A stretch of 32,350 nucleotides of DNA from the NCBI GenBank assembly GCA_022827345.1, contig JAJDTB010000016.1, forward strand, positions 1-32,350, read 5' to 3'. This stretch comes from Gemmatimonadota bacterium. Lineage in GTDB: Bacteria; Gemmatimonadota; Gemmatimonadetes; Longimicrobiales; Gaopeijiaceae. The notes beneath the pieces were generated by a model. The model saw only the letters and a list, made by a program, of their open reading frames with translations. It did not search any database and was not told the origin of the DNA. A program made the translations under genes and the position numbers. Of the stretch, positions 16,646-25,785 are shown in pieces; within the stretch, counting starts at the first letter, position 1; every line of letters begins with the position of its first letter.

Positions 16646-16683
16646 GGTACTATATAGCCATTTGTCGTAGTACCGCAAGGTAC
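16646..16683 (-). promoter_or_regulatory. Promoter and operator of the MNT/HEPN operon
   Basis: On the minus strand TTGCGG (16678-16673) and TATATA (16656-16651) are spaced by 16 bases and act as candidate -35 and -10. An inverted repeat GGTACTA (16646-16652) and TAGTACC (16668-16674), 15 bases apart, brackets this promoter, and a further GGTAC (16679-16683) follows. Repeated GGTAC half-sites are what a ribbon-helix-helix protein such as the antitoxin would bind. The local AT-richness contrasts with flanking genes. Confidence 0.6.
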
Positions 16684-16729
16684 GGGCAGGACGCAATCGG
16701 TCTGCGCGCGCCCGTCGGCGAACCTCGGC

Positions 16730-19700
16730 TCAGGTAATCGTCCGTCCCGTCCTCTCCCGCAGCAGCTGGTTGTAGCGCGCCAGGTCGTCTGACAGCACGG
16801 CCTCCAGCGCCCTCTCCACCTCCTCCAACTGCTCGCGCAGGATAACCGACACCTCCATGTGCTGATCCGGTGGCGCGAAGTCCGCGATCGAGACCACATC
16901 CTGCAGGTAGCGCAGGCGCCCCACGATCATGGATGGCCAGCGGACGCCGTCGCTGCCGGTGTCCTTGAGCTGGATCAGCTCGCTCTCGACCTCGATGAGC
17001 CGCGCGTCGAGCGTCTCGCCCGCCTCTATGACATCGGCCGCGTCGCCGCGCTCCTCAAGCACCGGCCGCAGGTCCTGGATCTGGCGGCGGAGCAGTTCGA
17101 TGCGGTTGACCATATCGGCGGCGAGATTGCGGTCGCCCATGATCTCCTGCACCATCGTGAACTGCGCGTCGATGTCGGCGAGGGTGCCCTCCGAGTTGGG
17201 GTCCTTCATGACGGTCAGCGGGTGGCTCCCCACCTCCGCTCCGTCCACCAGCAGCGTCACGGTGTAGTCGCCCGGCGGCTGCAACGGGCCCTGTACGCCA
17301 AAGAAACCGCCGCCTCCGACCCGGTATCCCTCGTCCGGCATGCGGAACCAGTCGGCGTACAGCGGCTTGGTGCGCAGCTTGATCTGGGTGGGAGGCTCGC
17401 CGGTCAGGTTCCACCACACCCGGTTGAAGCCCGCGTGGCTGGTGCCGTCCAGGGTGGCCACGGTCTCGCCGGCGGAGTTGTCGACGCGGATCTTGACCTC
17501 GCCGGGGCCCTCACCGCCGTCCCCGCCCAGCCAGTAGCTGATCGCCGCACCCGCCGGCGGATTCTCGCCATCCGACCAGTCGCCGAGCATCGTCGACGGC
17601 TCGGTGATCGGCAGCAGCCGGTAGGTGTCCCGGGGCCGGAACAGGTGCGCTTCCGACGCCGCGATCTCCTCGGTGAGCTGCTGGACCGGGCCGAGGTCGT
17701 CGAGGATCCAGTAGCCCCGGCCGTACGTCCCCGCGACGAGGTCGTTGAAGTGCTCCTGGATGAAGAGGCCGTAGTAGGGCGTCGGCGGCAGCTCCGGCAT
17801 GAACTCCTGCCAGCTGTCGCCGTCGTCGTAGCTCATGTAGAGGGAGCTCTCGGTGCCCAGGTACAGCAGGCCGGGCCGCACGGCATCTTCCAGCAGATAG
17901 CGGGTGTAGTCGAGGGGGTAGTTGTCGACCCCGGCGGTGATCTGCGTCCACGACTCGCCGAAATCATCGGTGCGGTAGGCGCGCGCCTCGAAGTCGCCCA
18001 CCTGGTGGTGCTCGATGGTGATGTACGCCTTCGCCACGTCCCAGCGCGAGGCGTCGACGCTGCGGACCACGCCGTCGGGTGGCAGGTCGGGGATGTTGGC
18101 GGTGACGTCCGTCCAGGTGGCGCCGTCGTTGCGGCTGACGTGCATGAGCCCGTCATTGGTCCCCGCCCAGAACACGCCCTCCTCGATCGGTGATTCGTCG
18201 AAGGCGTAGATCACGCAGCAGAACTCGACGCCGATGTTGTCGGGGGTGAGGCCGCCCGAAATGGTCTGCCGCGATTTGTCGTTGGTGGAGAGGTCGGGGC
18301 TGATCACCTCCCAGCTCTGCCCGCCGTTGCGCGTGCGGTGCACATGCTGGCTGGTCACGTAGATCGTGTTGTTGTCGTGCGGCGAGATCAGCAGCGGAAA
18401 CGTCCACTGGAAGCGGTAGCGCATGTCTTCCGCCGGCCAGCCCAGCGTCGACATCGGCCAGACCTCGACCTGGCGGAACTGCCCGCGCGCCACGTCGTGC
18501 CGCACCACGATGCCGCCCGCCGCCCCTGCCCCCGACGCGCTCGACCACACGATGTTGGGATCGGTCGGATCGGCGGTCGCGAAGCCGCTCTCCCCGCCGC
18601 CCACTCCGCGCCAGTCCCCGCGCGGGATCCGCCCGCTCGCGAACAGCCCCGACAGCCGCGAGTTCGACGGCCCCCGGAACGACGGGCCGTCCTGCCGGTT
18701 GCCGAGCACGTTGTACGGAATCGCGTTGTCGGCGGTCACGTGGTACATCTGCGCGATCGGCAGCTGCACCCGGTACCACGAACGGCCCCGGTTCTCGGTG
18801 ATCGAGAAGCCGCCGTCGTGCGCAACCGCCATCCGGTCGCCGTTGAGGGGGTCGTGCCAGATGTCGTGGTGGTCCCAGCCGGGTCCCTCGTTGCCGCCGA
18901 GCAGATACCGGACCGTCGTGTGGGACTCGCCGCCGTTGGTGCTCCAGCTGAAGGAGGAGGACAGGAAATAGATCTCGTCGCGGTCGTCGGGGGATACGCC
19001 GCAGCGGGTGTAGTAGGCCTGCCGTGTGGCCAGATCGTGGCTGTAGGAAGTGATCTGCCAGGTGTCGCCGCCGTCGTCGCTCCGCCACAGCTCGCCGTTG
19101 TCGGTCTCCTCGCCGTCGATCGGGACGCCGTCGCCCGTCTCGATCAGGGCGTAGATGCGATCCGAGTCGCCGGCGGACATGCAGACCGCGATCTTGCCGA
19201 GCCGCCGCGTCGGCAGGCCGTTCCCTTCGAGCCGCCGCCAGGTGTCGCCGCCGTCCATCGTGACGTGGATGCCGCTTCCCGGGCCGCCGCTGTCCCTCTT
19301 CCACGTCTTGAGGTCCAGATCCCAGGTGGTGGCCACGATCTTCCGCGCGTTCTGCGGGTCCATGACCATCTCGTAGGCGCCCGTGTGCTCGTCGACGAAG
19401 AGGACGCGCTCCCAGCTCGCGCCGCCGTCGTTCGTGCGGAAGACGCCGCGCTGCCCGGAGGGGCCGTATGCGTGCCCGATCGCCGCCACGTACACGACAT
19501 CGGGATCCCGCGGGTGCACGATGATCCTGCCCACTCGGCCCGTGCCCTCCAGCCCCATGTGGGTCCAGGAATCGCCGCCGTCGGTCGACTTCCAGACGCC
19601 GTTGCCGATGGAGACGTTGGAGCGGATCGAGCTCTCGCCCGTCCCGGCCCAGACGATCGCGGGGTCGGTGGGCGTGACCGCCAGCGCACCGATGGAATGC

Positions 19701-20020
19701 ACCGGCTGGTCGTCGAAGACCGGCTCCCAGTTGAGGCCGGCGTCGGTGGTGCGCCAGATCCCGCCGCTCGCCGCGCCCGCGTAGTAGGTCGTGCGGTCGC
19801 CGGGGACGCCCGCGACGGACGCCACCCGGTTGCCCACCGGACCGATGTGGCGGAAGCGGATGCCCTGGAGCTGGTCGGGGGCGAGTTGTTGGGCGTTGAG
19901 CTCGTTCGGAGCGAGGGCGGTGGCAGCGAGAACCGCAGTGAGGGCCGTCGCCCTTCCGAGGTCGACAGCGTTGCGGGCGGCCCGCGTCAGCACGTTGGCG
20001 AGGAGGCGATTGGCGGCCAT
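16730..20020 (-). CDS. Exported sortilin/VPS10-type Asp-box beta-propeller protein
   Basis: 1096 residues from the ATG at 20020, with AGGAGA upstream. A signal peptide ends near NELNAQ (about 44). The body is a large beta-propeller with many Asp-box repeats (STDGGDSW, TNDGGASW, TMDGGDTW, SDDGGDTW, TRNGGQSW, TDDFGESW, SYDDGDSW) typical of BNR/sortilin and xyloglucanase-like folds. It is followed by an Ig-like segment near FNRVWWNLTG and a C-terminal helical, coiled-coil-like region of about 100 residues (ELLRRQIQDLRPVLEERG, ESELIQLKD). The family is abundant in Gemmatimonadota and often annotated as glycosyl hydrolase without proof of activity. Binding or cleavage of an extracellular polymer is inferred. 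A paralogue lies divergently at 20643. Confidence 0.88.
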   Translation of the reverse strand: MAANRLLANVLTRAARNAVDLGRATALTAVLAATALAPNELNAQQLAPDQLQGIRFRHIGPVGNRVASVAGVPGDRTTYYAGAASGGIWRTTDAGLNWEPVFDDQPVHSIGALAVTPTDPAIVWAGTGESSIRSNVSIGNGVWKSTDGGDSWTHMGLEGTGRVGRIIVHPRDPDVVYVAAIGHAYGPSGQRGVFRTNDGGASWERVLFVDEHTGAYEMVMDPQNARKIVATTWDLDLKTWKRDSGGPGSGIHVTMDGGDTWRRLEGNGLPTRRLGKIAVCMSAGDSDRIYALIETGDGVPIDGEETDNGELWRSDDGGDTWQITSYSHDLATRQAYYTRCGVSPDDRDEIYFLSSSFSWSTNGGESHTTVRYLLGGNEGPGWDHHDIWHDPLNGDRMAVAHDGGFSITENRGRSWYRVQLPIAQMYHVTADNAIPYNVLGNRQDGPSFRGPSNSRLSGLFASGRIPRGDWRGVGGGESGFATADPTDPNIVWSSASGAGAAGGIVVRHDVARGQFRQVEVWPMSTLGWPAEDMRYRFQWTFPLLISPHDNNTIYVTSQHVHRTRNGGQSWEVISPDLSTNDKSRQTISGGLTPDNIGVEFCCVIYAFDESPIEEGVFWAGTNDGLMHVSRNDGATWTDVTANIPDLPPDGVVRSVDASRWDVAKAYITIEHHQVGDFEARAYRTDDFGESWTQITAGVDNYPLDYTRYLLEDAVRPGLLYLGTESSLYMSYDDGDSWQEFMPELPPTPYYGLFIQEHFNDLVAGTYGRGYWILDDLGPVQQLTEEIAASEAHLFRPRDTYRLLPITEPSTMLGDWSDGENPPAGAAISYWLGGDGGEGPGEVKIRVDNSAGETVATLDGTSHAGFNRVWWNLTGEPPTQIKLRTKPLYADWFRMPDEGYRVGGGGFFGVQGPLQPPGDYTVTLLVDGAEVGSHPLTVMKDPNSEGTLADIDAQFTMVQEIMGDRNLAADMVNRIELLRRQIQDLRPVLEERGDAADVIEAGETLDARLIEVESELIQLKDTGSDGVRWPSMIVGRLRYLQDVVSIADFAPPDQHMEVSVILREQLEEVERALEAVLSDDLARYNQLLRERTGRTIT

Positions 20021-20064
20021 TTCATTCTCCTGCGGAGTTGGGTGCTTGCGCGAAACCCGGCGCT

Positions 20065-20502
20065 TCAACTGAACAGTCGTTCATCCCACCACACCGGTGT
20101 TTCGGCATCCGGCGTCAATTGCGAGAACTCCGGGTGACTCGCGTTGATGACGATGTTCCGCTCCATCCGAACCACGACGGAGGGCACGATCAGGATAGCG
20201 CTGCGACTCTCGGCGTACCATCGACGGCCGAATCGCCGTGCCGACGGACTGTCGGGGAGGTGCCAGCCCTCCAGCTCCGGCGCATCGGGATTCGCGACTT
20301 CATGGCTCGTTCCCGCCGGTATCCGGATCCTGACGAAGTGCTGGTTCCCCGGGGGAGGACCGTTCCACCGAACAAGAGTCTCGATCATCGCGGTCGCGTA
20401 GCGCTCGGAAGCTTGGATGACCCGGTCGCCGACTTCGTGCCAGCGCCCTGAAACACGGCGGGCGCCAGGTCGATGACGCGTCCGGCGGGACCGGCCAAAT
20501 GC
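20065..20502 (-). pseudogene. 5'-truncated RES-domain toxin remnant
   Basis: The frame is open from 20502, after an in-frame TGA, to a TGA at 20065-20067, but has no start codon before the RES core. The first ATG, at 20388, would remove part of the fold. The peptide has RRVSGRWHEVGDRVIQASER, the conserved Glu in MIETLVRW, and the late block ESRSAILIVPSVVV with NIVINASHPEF, all typical of RES proteins. RES toxins of the Xre/MbcA-RES class break down NAD+. The N-terminal strand with the conserved Arg is missing, the usual Tyr position reads Gln, and no Xre/MbcA antitoxin gene is adjacent. It lies between two divergent sortilin-like genes. A decayed toxin is the simplest reading. Confidence 0.7.
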
Positions 20503-20642
20503 TCACCACCCGGCATCAGCAGCCTGTCATCACCGGACCGGAGAGACCCCGGGTCAAGGAATCTGGCGTGGCGGCGGGCCGAACCGTCGCCTACACTACC
20601 TCTCCGGATCCGCTGCTTGTCACTTCAATCGAGAGGTCTCCG

Positions 20643-23528
20643 ATGTCCGGCATCCGCGCTCGCTTCGCGCGCACCCACCCCCCGGCCGCGCCCTCCAGCC
20701 TCGCGCCGGCCCGGCTGGCTCCCACCGCACTCGCGCTCGCGCTTCTCACCGTCTCCACCCTCACGCCACGGGCCGCGTTCGCCCAGGAGGACGGAGAACC
20801 GTTGGTGAATCAGAGCGACCACCCCGTGCTGCGGGCGTTCTCGTGGCGGTCGGTGGGCCCCTACGGCCAGGGCGGCCGGGTGGACGACGTCGCCGTGCAC
20901 CCCGGCGATCCCCACACCTACCTGGTAGGCTTCGCGACGGGCGGACTCTGGAAGACCACCAACAACGGGACGACCTTCCGGTCCGTCTTCGACAGCTATG
21001 GCACCCACTCGATCGGCGCGCTCGCGTTCTCGCCGGCCGACCCGGACATCGTCTGGGTGGGAACGGGCGAGGCCAACAACCGGCAGAGCTCATCGTTCGG
21101 CGACGGGATCTACAAATCCACCGACGGCGGCGAGACCTTCACCCACATGGGGCTGCGCGAGACGCAGACGATCGCGCGCGTCATCGCCCATCCGACCGAC
21201 GCGGACGTCGCCTGGGTCGCGGCGAACGGCCACCTCTTCGGGGCCAACCCCGAGCGCGGCGTCTACAAGACCACCGACGGAGGCCGCAGCTGGGACCTGA
21301 CGCTGAGCGTGGACGAGGACACCGGCGCGACGGACCTCGTCCTTCATCCCACCAACCCCGGCGTCCTCTTCGCGGCCACCTATCAGCGCCGCCGCACCAG
21401 CTGCTGCTTCGTCGGCGGCGGGCCCGGCAGCGGCATCTGGCGCTCCGACGACGGCGGCGACACCTGGACGCGGCTGAGCGGCAGCGGGCTCCCGCGCGGG
21501 ACCATGGGACGCGTGGCGCTCGCGATGACGCCGGCCGATCCCGACGTGGTGTATGCGCAGATCGAGGTCGCCGCGGACCGCGAGGAGCCGATCACCGCCG
21601 AGGAGCGCGCCGAGCTGGAGCGGGCCCGGGATCTGGACGAGCCGGCGCCCCCCGATGACCAGTACAACGGGATCTGGCGGTCGAGGGACGGCGGTGCGAG
21701 CTGGGAGTTCCGCAGCAACGAGAACGGACGGCCGATGTACTTCAGCCAGATCCGCGTCGACCCCAACGATCCCGAGACGGTGTACGTGGTGGACCAGCGG
21801 GTGCACAAGTCGGTCGACGGCGCGGTGACGTTCGAGGTCCTCGACGGGTACGGGCACGTCGATCAGCACGCCATGTGGATCAATCCCGACAACAGCGACC
21901 ACATCCTCCTCGGCAACGACGGCGCGATCGACGTCAGCTACGACCAGGGCGAGACCTGGGAGGCGTTCCGGCGCTGGGCGGTCGGGCAGCCCTATCACGC
22001 CTCGGTGGACATGCGGCGGCCCTACTACGTCTGCACCGGCCTGCAGGACAACGGGAGCTGGTGCGGGCCAAGCGCGGTGCGGACCGGCGAAATCCTCAGC
22101 GAGGACTGGTACCGGGTCGGGGGCGGCGACGGCTTCTACACCGCCGTGGATCCGACCGACCACACGGTCGTCTACTCCGAGTCGCAGAACGGCAACCTGA
22201 GGCGGCTCGATCTGGCGACCGGCGAGCAGGGCAGCATCCGGCCGCGCGCGCCGACCGAGGACAGTCCGCGCACCAACATCGTGCCTGCGCCGGAGACGGG
22301 CACCGAGATCCGGTGGAACTGGAATACGCCGTTCATCCTGTCGCCGCACAACCCGGATGTGGTGTATGCCGGAGGCAACCGGCTGTTCCGGTCGCTGGAC
22401 CGGGGGGACACGTGGACGATGAGCCCGGATCTGACGCGCGACATCGATCGCGACCGCATCGAGCTCATGGGGCAGGCGAACGGCATTTCGCGGTGCAGCC
22501 GCACGAACCGCGGCAGCGAGTGCATCCTGTCACGCAACGACGGGGTGAGCCGCTTCAGCACGATCGTGTCGCTGACGGAGTCGCCGCTGGTGCCGGGCGT
22601 GCTGTGGGTCGGAACGGACGACGGCAATGTGCAGGTCAGCCGCGATGGCGGCGCGACCTGGACCGAGGTGGGCCGCAACATCCCCGGCGGGACGATGGGG
22701 TACTACGTCTCGCGCGTCGAGGCTTCGCACTTCGATGCCGCGACCGCCTATGTGTCGGTCGACGGTCACAAGAGCGACGACCTGCGGCCGTTCGTGTTCG
22801 TCACCCGGGACTTTGGACAGAACTGGAGCAACATCACCTCGAACCTGCCCGAATACGGCAACGTCAACACCGTCCGGCAGGATCCGAACAACGCGCGGCT
22901 GCTGTACGCCGGCACCGAATTCGGGTTCTTCGTGTCACTCGACGAGGGCGGCACCTGGCACGAGTTCATGAGCGGGCTCCCGGTCGTGCGGGTCGACGAC
23001 GTGCTTGTGCATCCGCGCGACAACGATCTGGTGCTCGCAACGCACGGGCGCAGCGTGATGATCATGGACGACATCACCTCGCTGCAGCAGCTCACCGATG
23101 ACGTGATGGCAGAGGACGCGTTCCTCTTCGAGCCGCGCGAGGCCGTGCGGTGGAAACAGGACCGCCGGCTCTCGCGTTCCGTCACCGGGGACAAGGTGCT
23201 GACGGGCGACAATGCGGCGCCGGGGACCGCGATCCAGTACTGGCTGCGGGAGGCGTCCGGCGACGTGCAGCTCAGCGTCATCGATGTCGCCACCGGCGAG
23301 GTCTTCCGCGACCTGGAGGCGATCGGCAACAGCGGGATCAACCGCGTGCAGTGGAACCTGCGCGGGAATCGGCGCGAGGGGCCGCCGGGGGGCGGGTTCC
23401 AGTTCGGCGGTGGCGGTCAGGGGCCGATGGCGCAACCGGGACTGTACCGCGTGACGCTGACGGTCGACGGGCGGGAGATGTCGCGCACGGTCACCGTGCT
23501 CGATGATGTGTGGATGGGGGTGGGGTAG
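20643..23528 (+). CDS. Exported sortilin/VPS10-type Asp-box protein, paralogue of the gene at 16730-20020
   Basis: 961 residues from the ATG at 20643, preceded by GAGAGG. The frame is open further upstream, but this start gives a signal peptide ending in AFAQ. Asp-box repeats include STDGGETF, TTDGGRSW, SDDGGDTW, SRDGGASW, SYDQGETW, SLDRGDTW, SRDGGATW and SLDEGGTW, forming a long beta-propeller. The Ig-like end contains INRVQWNLRG and a Gly-rich patch, and stops at DVWMGVG without the helical tail of its paralogue. Twin Cys residues (TSCCFVGGG, CSRTNRGSEC) may form disulfides. It shares layout and wording with the divergent paralogue, so a duplication is likely. Extracellular polymer or peptide binding is inferred. 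Confidence 0.88.
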   Translation: MSGIRARFARTHPPAAPSSLAPARLAPTALALALLTVSTLTPRAAFAQEDGEPLVNQSDHPVLRAFSWRSVGPYGQGGRVDDVAVHPGDPHTYLVGFATGGLWKTTNNGTTFRSVFDSYGTHSIGALAFSPADPDIVWVGTGEANNRQSSSFGDGIYKSTDGGETFTHMGLRETQTIARVIAHPTDADVAWVAANGHLFGANPERGVYKTTDGGRSWDLTLSVDEDTGATDLVLHPTNPGVLFAATYQRRRTSCCFVGGGPGSGIWRSDDGGDTWTRLSGSGLPRGTMGRVALAMTPADPDVVYAQIEVAADREEPITAEERAELERARDLDEPAPPDDQYNGIWRSRDGGASWEFRSNENGRPMYFSQIRVDPNDPETVYVVDQRVHKSVDGAVTFEVLDGYGHVDQHAMWINPDNSDHILLGNDGAIDVSYDQGETWEAFRRWAVGQPYHASVDMRRPYYVCTGLQDNGSWCGPSAVRTGEILSEDWYRVGGGDGFYTAVDPTDHTVVYSESQNGNLRRLDLATGEQGSIRPRAPTEDSPRTNIVPAPETGTEIRWNWNTPFILSPHNPDVVYAGGNRLFRSLDRGDTWTMSPDLTRDIDRDRIELMGQANGISRCSRTNRGSECILSRNDGVSRFSTIVSLTESPLVPGVLWVGTDDGNVQVSRDGGATWTEVGRNIPGGTMGYYVSRVEASHFDAATAYVSVDGHKSDDLRPFVFVTRDFGQNWSNITSNLPEYGNVNTVRQDPNNARLLYAGTEFGFFVSLDEGGTWHEFMSGLPVVRVDDVLVHPRDNDLVLATHGRSVMIMDDITSLQQLTDDVMAEDAFLFEPREAVRWKQDRRLSRSVTGDKVLTGDNAAPGTAIQYWLREASGDVQLSVIDVATGEVFRDLEAIGNSGINRVQWNLRGNRREGPPGGGFQFGGGGQGPMAQPGLYRVTLTVDGREMSRTVTVLDDVWMGVG

Positions 23529-23577
23529 CGCTCAGCGAGAGCGAGCCTGCGGCGAGATCCCGGCTGGATGCGGCGGG

Positions 23578-24810
23578 CTAGCGGTCGCGCGGCCGGAGTA
23601 GCGGCAAACGCCGAGCCGGCTGTGCGGACCGTGCCCCGCCGGCCGACGCCGAACTCGTGCCGGTCTCCAGCACGGTAATGACGGCCACGCCGATGTGATT
23701 GGCACCCGCCCGCGTCGCCTTCACCCGGATCTCGCCCGTCCCCGTACCCGCGGCGGTCACAAGCCCGGTCTCGTCGACCGTGACCACGGCCGGATGCGGC
23801 GCGGTCCACACATAGTCGGTGTCGTCCACCTCATTCCCGTTGGCGTCGAGTGCGACGGCGCCAAGTCGAACGGTGTCGCCGACCGCCGCCAGCGTATCGA
23901 CCGCCGGCGTCACCCGCACTTCGGCTGCCAACTGCGTCACCGTCACGCCGGCCGAGTCCCTGTACTCACCGGACTCGGCGAAGATGTCGGTGCCTCCGGT
24001 CCGCAGGGCGGTAACCAGCCCGTCCTCGTCAACGGAAGCGACTGCATCGTGTTCCGACATCCACGTCACACTCAGGCCGGTAGCGGTATGCCCGTTGGCG
24101 TCGACGCCGCTGGCGACCAGACGCAGAGTATCGCCGAGCGAGAAGAGGTTGGCCGCGGCAGGCATTACATCCAACGCCACGATGACCTGGGAGACCGTGA
24201 TCGCGGCCGCACCGCTGGCGGTTCCGGCCGAGGCGGTGATGTCCGCACTCCCGTTTCCGGCTGCGGTCACCAGGCCCTCCGCATCGACCGTTGCCACGGC
24301 GTCGTCTCCGGAAGCCCAGGTTAGCGAGAGGTCCGCCACCGCATTCCCGTTGGCGTCGACCGGCTCGGCTTCGAGCCGCACCGTGTCGCCAATGGACACG
24401 AACATGGCCGCGTCCGGCGTCAAGCTGATCTGCGCCGGCCGCTGGGCCACCGCGATCGATGCGGTCCCGGTCGCGCCGCCGGAGGTGGCGGTGACCGTTG
24501 CATCCCCGTTCTGGACCGAGGTCACGACCCCCCCGGCGTCGACCGTAGCGACGGAGTTGTCGCTGCTCGCCCAGTTGACGGCGGCACCGGCTATCGTCTG
24601 GCCGTTCCGGTCGAGTACGGTCGCGTTCAACTGCAGCGTCTCGCCGAACGAAGACATTTCCGCTGAGGACGGCGACACATTGACGGTCGCCGGAACCTGG
24701 GGCTCGGACGGTCCGTCATCGCCGCCGCAGGAGATGACAGCCGCCAGCGCCATACTCAGCAGCGACCCGATGGCGACGGACCTTGTCCGCCCTGGCGTTG
24801 GTCTACACAT
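23578..24810 (-). CDS. Lipoprotein with four BIG2 (bacterial Ig-like) repeats
   Basis: 410 residues from the ATG at 24810 with GGAGGAGG upstream. The basic N-terminus, hydrophobic core and VISC lipobox (Cys28) mark a lipoprotein. Four BIG2 domains follow at about 40-120, 125-205, 210-290 and 295-378. Each has the pattern S-x-GDT-x-RL, DANGN, TWxSxDxAVATVD and GLVTAxGxG. The last ~25 residues are Ser/Gly/Arg-rich with no further domain, unlike the BIG2-Spondin protein in this window. BIG2 proteins serve as surface stalks and adhesins. It is divergent from the regulator at 24943 and converges with the sortilin-like gene. No ligand can be named. Confidence 0.88.
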   Translation of the reverse strand: MCRPTPGRTRSVAIGSLLSMALAAVISCGGDDGPSEPQVPATVNVSPSSAEMSSFGETLQLNATVLDRNGQTIAGAAVNWASSDNSVATVDAGGVVTSVQNGDATVTATSGGATGTASIAVAQRPAQISLTPDAAMFVSIGDTVRLEAEPVDANGNAVADLSLTWASGDDAVATVDAEGLVTAAGNGSADITASAGTASGAAAITVSQVIVALDVMPAAANLFSLGDTLRLVASGVDANGHTATGLSVTWMSEHDAVASVDEDGLVTALRTGGTDIFAESGEYRDSAGVTVTQLAAEVRVTPAVDTLAAVGDTVRLGAVALDANGNEVDDTDYVWTAPHPAVVTVDETGLVTAAGTGTGEIRVKATRAGANHIGVAVITVLETGTSSASAGGARSAQPARRLPLLRPRDR

Positions 24811-24942
24811 GGGCCTCCTCCGTTCGACATGGTTTTGTGGAGGTCGCGCGTGGCTCCTTCTGAAGGATAACGCAGCGGCTGCATTCGGGATGCTTCGGTC
24901 TTGATCGCAATGGTCTGTTCGTGCTAGCATTAATGGTCGTGA

Positions 24943-25785
24943 ATGTGTGTTTTTATGCGACCATTCCCGCTCGCGGGCCCTGCCATGATAGCAATGTACT
25001 GCGACAACCAGGACATGCGGCAACGCATCGAAGGGTTGCTGACAGGTGTCGAACTGAGGTCGGCCGAGCGCCCCGACGGATTCAGGGATCTCCTGCAGGG
25101 TGCGGCCGTCGGCATCGCAGGAATGGAACGGTGTTCCGACGAGGACGTGCATTGGCTCCGGGGTTCTTTCGCGCTCGGTCCCTCCGGGCCGTCGTGCATT
25201 GTCGTCACGCCGCTGTCGCTGACCCGCCTGCAACGGCTTCGCGCGATCGAATCCAGTCGCCTGCACGTCGTCTGGGCGGAGGAAGTCAATGAGCGTCTGG
25301 GCATGATCCTGGACCGGATCGACCCGGCGCACCTCAACCCGCTCCAGCACCTCGGCCGCCACCTGGTGCGTGACTACTCGCTCCACGAGTCCCTGGCCAA
25401 GGCGATCCGACAGATCGCCAAGCTATCCGACGAGCCCGAGTTCGATCCTCCGAAGAACTCGGTGAGCGAGCTCGCCGCCTACGCGGGTGTGGCCCCGGAT
25501 GCCTTCCGGCGCTACTGGCGCGAACAGCTGCCGCTGCGCTGTCGTCCCAAGGAGTTGCTCAACTGGGCACTTCTCATTTGGGGGATACGCCGGCGCTCGG
25601 CAGTCTCGTGGGCGAAGATCGCCGATGCGGCGGGAGTGCGGCGACGTACGCTCGAGCGCGCCGCCGTGCGGTTGGCGGGATGCACCCTCGCCACGGCGGC
25701 GCGCCATCCCGACCTGGTTCGGCGGCGTTTCAACGAATGGGTCGCGACGGTGTCACTCCCACGCATGCCCCGCGTCCGGAGCTGA
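24943..25785 (+). CDS. Putative transcription regulator with C-terminal helix-turn-helix (AraC-like)
   Basis: Up to 280 residues. Start uncertain: ATGs at 24943, 24955 and 24985 are all possible, and none has a clear ribosome site. The N-terminal ~110 residues look like an alpha/beta receiver-like domain without clear phospho-Asp features. The C-terminal part has two helix-turn-helix-like segments, SVSELAAYAGVAPDAFRRYW and SWAKIADAAGVRRRTLERAA, spaced as in AraC-type DNA-binding domains. TTGATC and TAGCAT 18 bases apart, just upstream, may be its promoter. It is divergent from the BIG2 lipoprotein gene, a plausible target. The 3' end overlaps the convergent amidohydrolase by 33 bases. Confidence 0.7.
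   Translation: MCVFMRPFPLAGPAMIAMYCDNQDMRQRIEGLLTGVELRSAERPDGFRDLLQGAAVGIAGMERCSDEDVHWLRGSFALGPSGPSCIVVTPLSLTRLQRLRAIESSRLHVVWAEEVNERLGMILDRIDPAHLNPLQHLGRHLVRDYSLHESLAKAIRQIAKLSDEPEFDPPKNSVSELAAYAGVAPDAFRRYWREQLPLRCRPKELLNWALLIWGIRRRSAVSWAKIADAAGVRRRTLERAAVRLAGCTLATAARHPDLVRRRFNEWVATVSLPRMPRVRS

Noticed and set aside
20300-20509. Small minus-strand gene of 69 residues
   Set aside because: It overlaps the RES frame in another phase and shows no family pattern.
23578-24810. CRISPR-like or tandem DNA repeat
   Set aside because: The regular pattern is protein-level BIG2 repetition; DNA copies are diverged and have no spacer structure.
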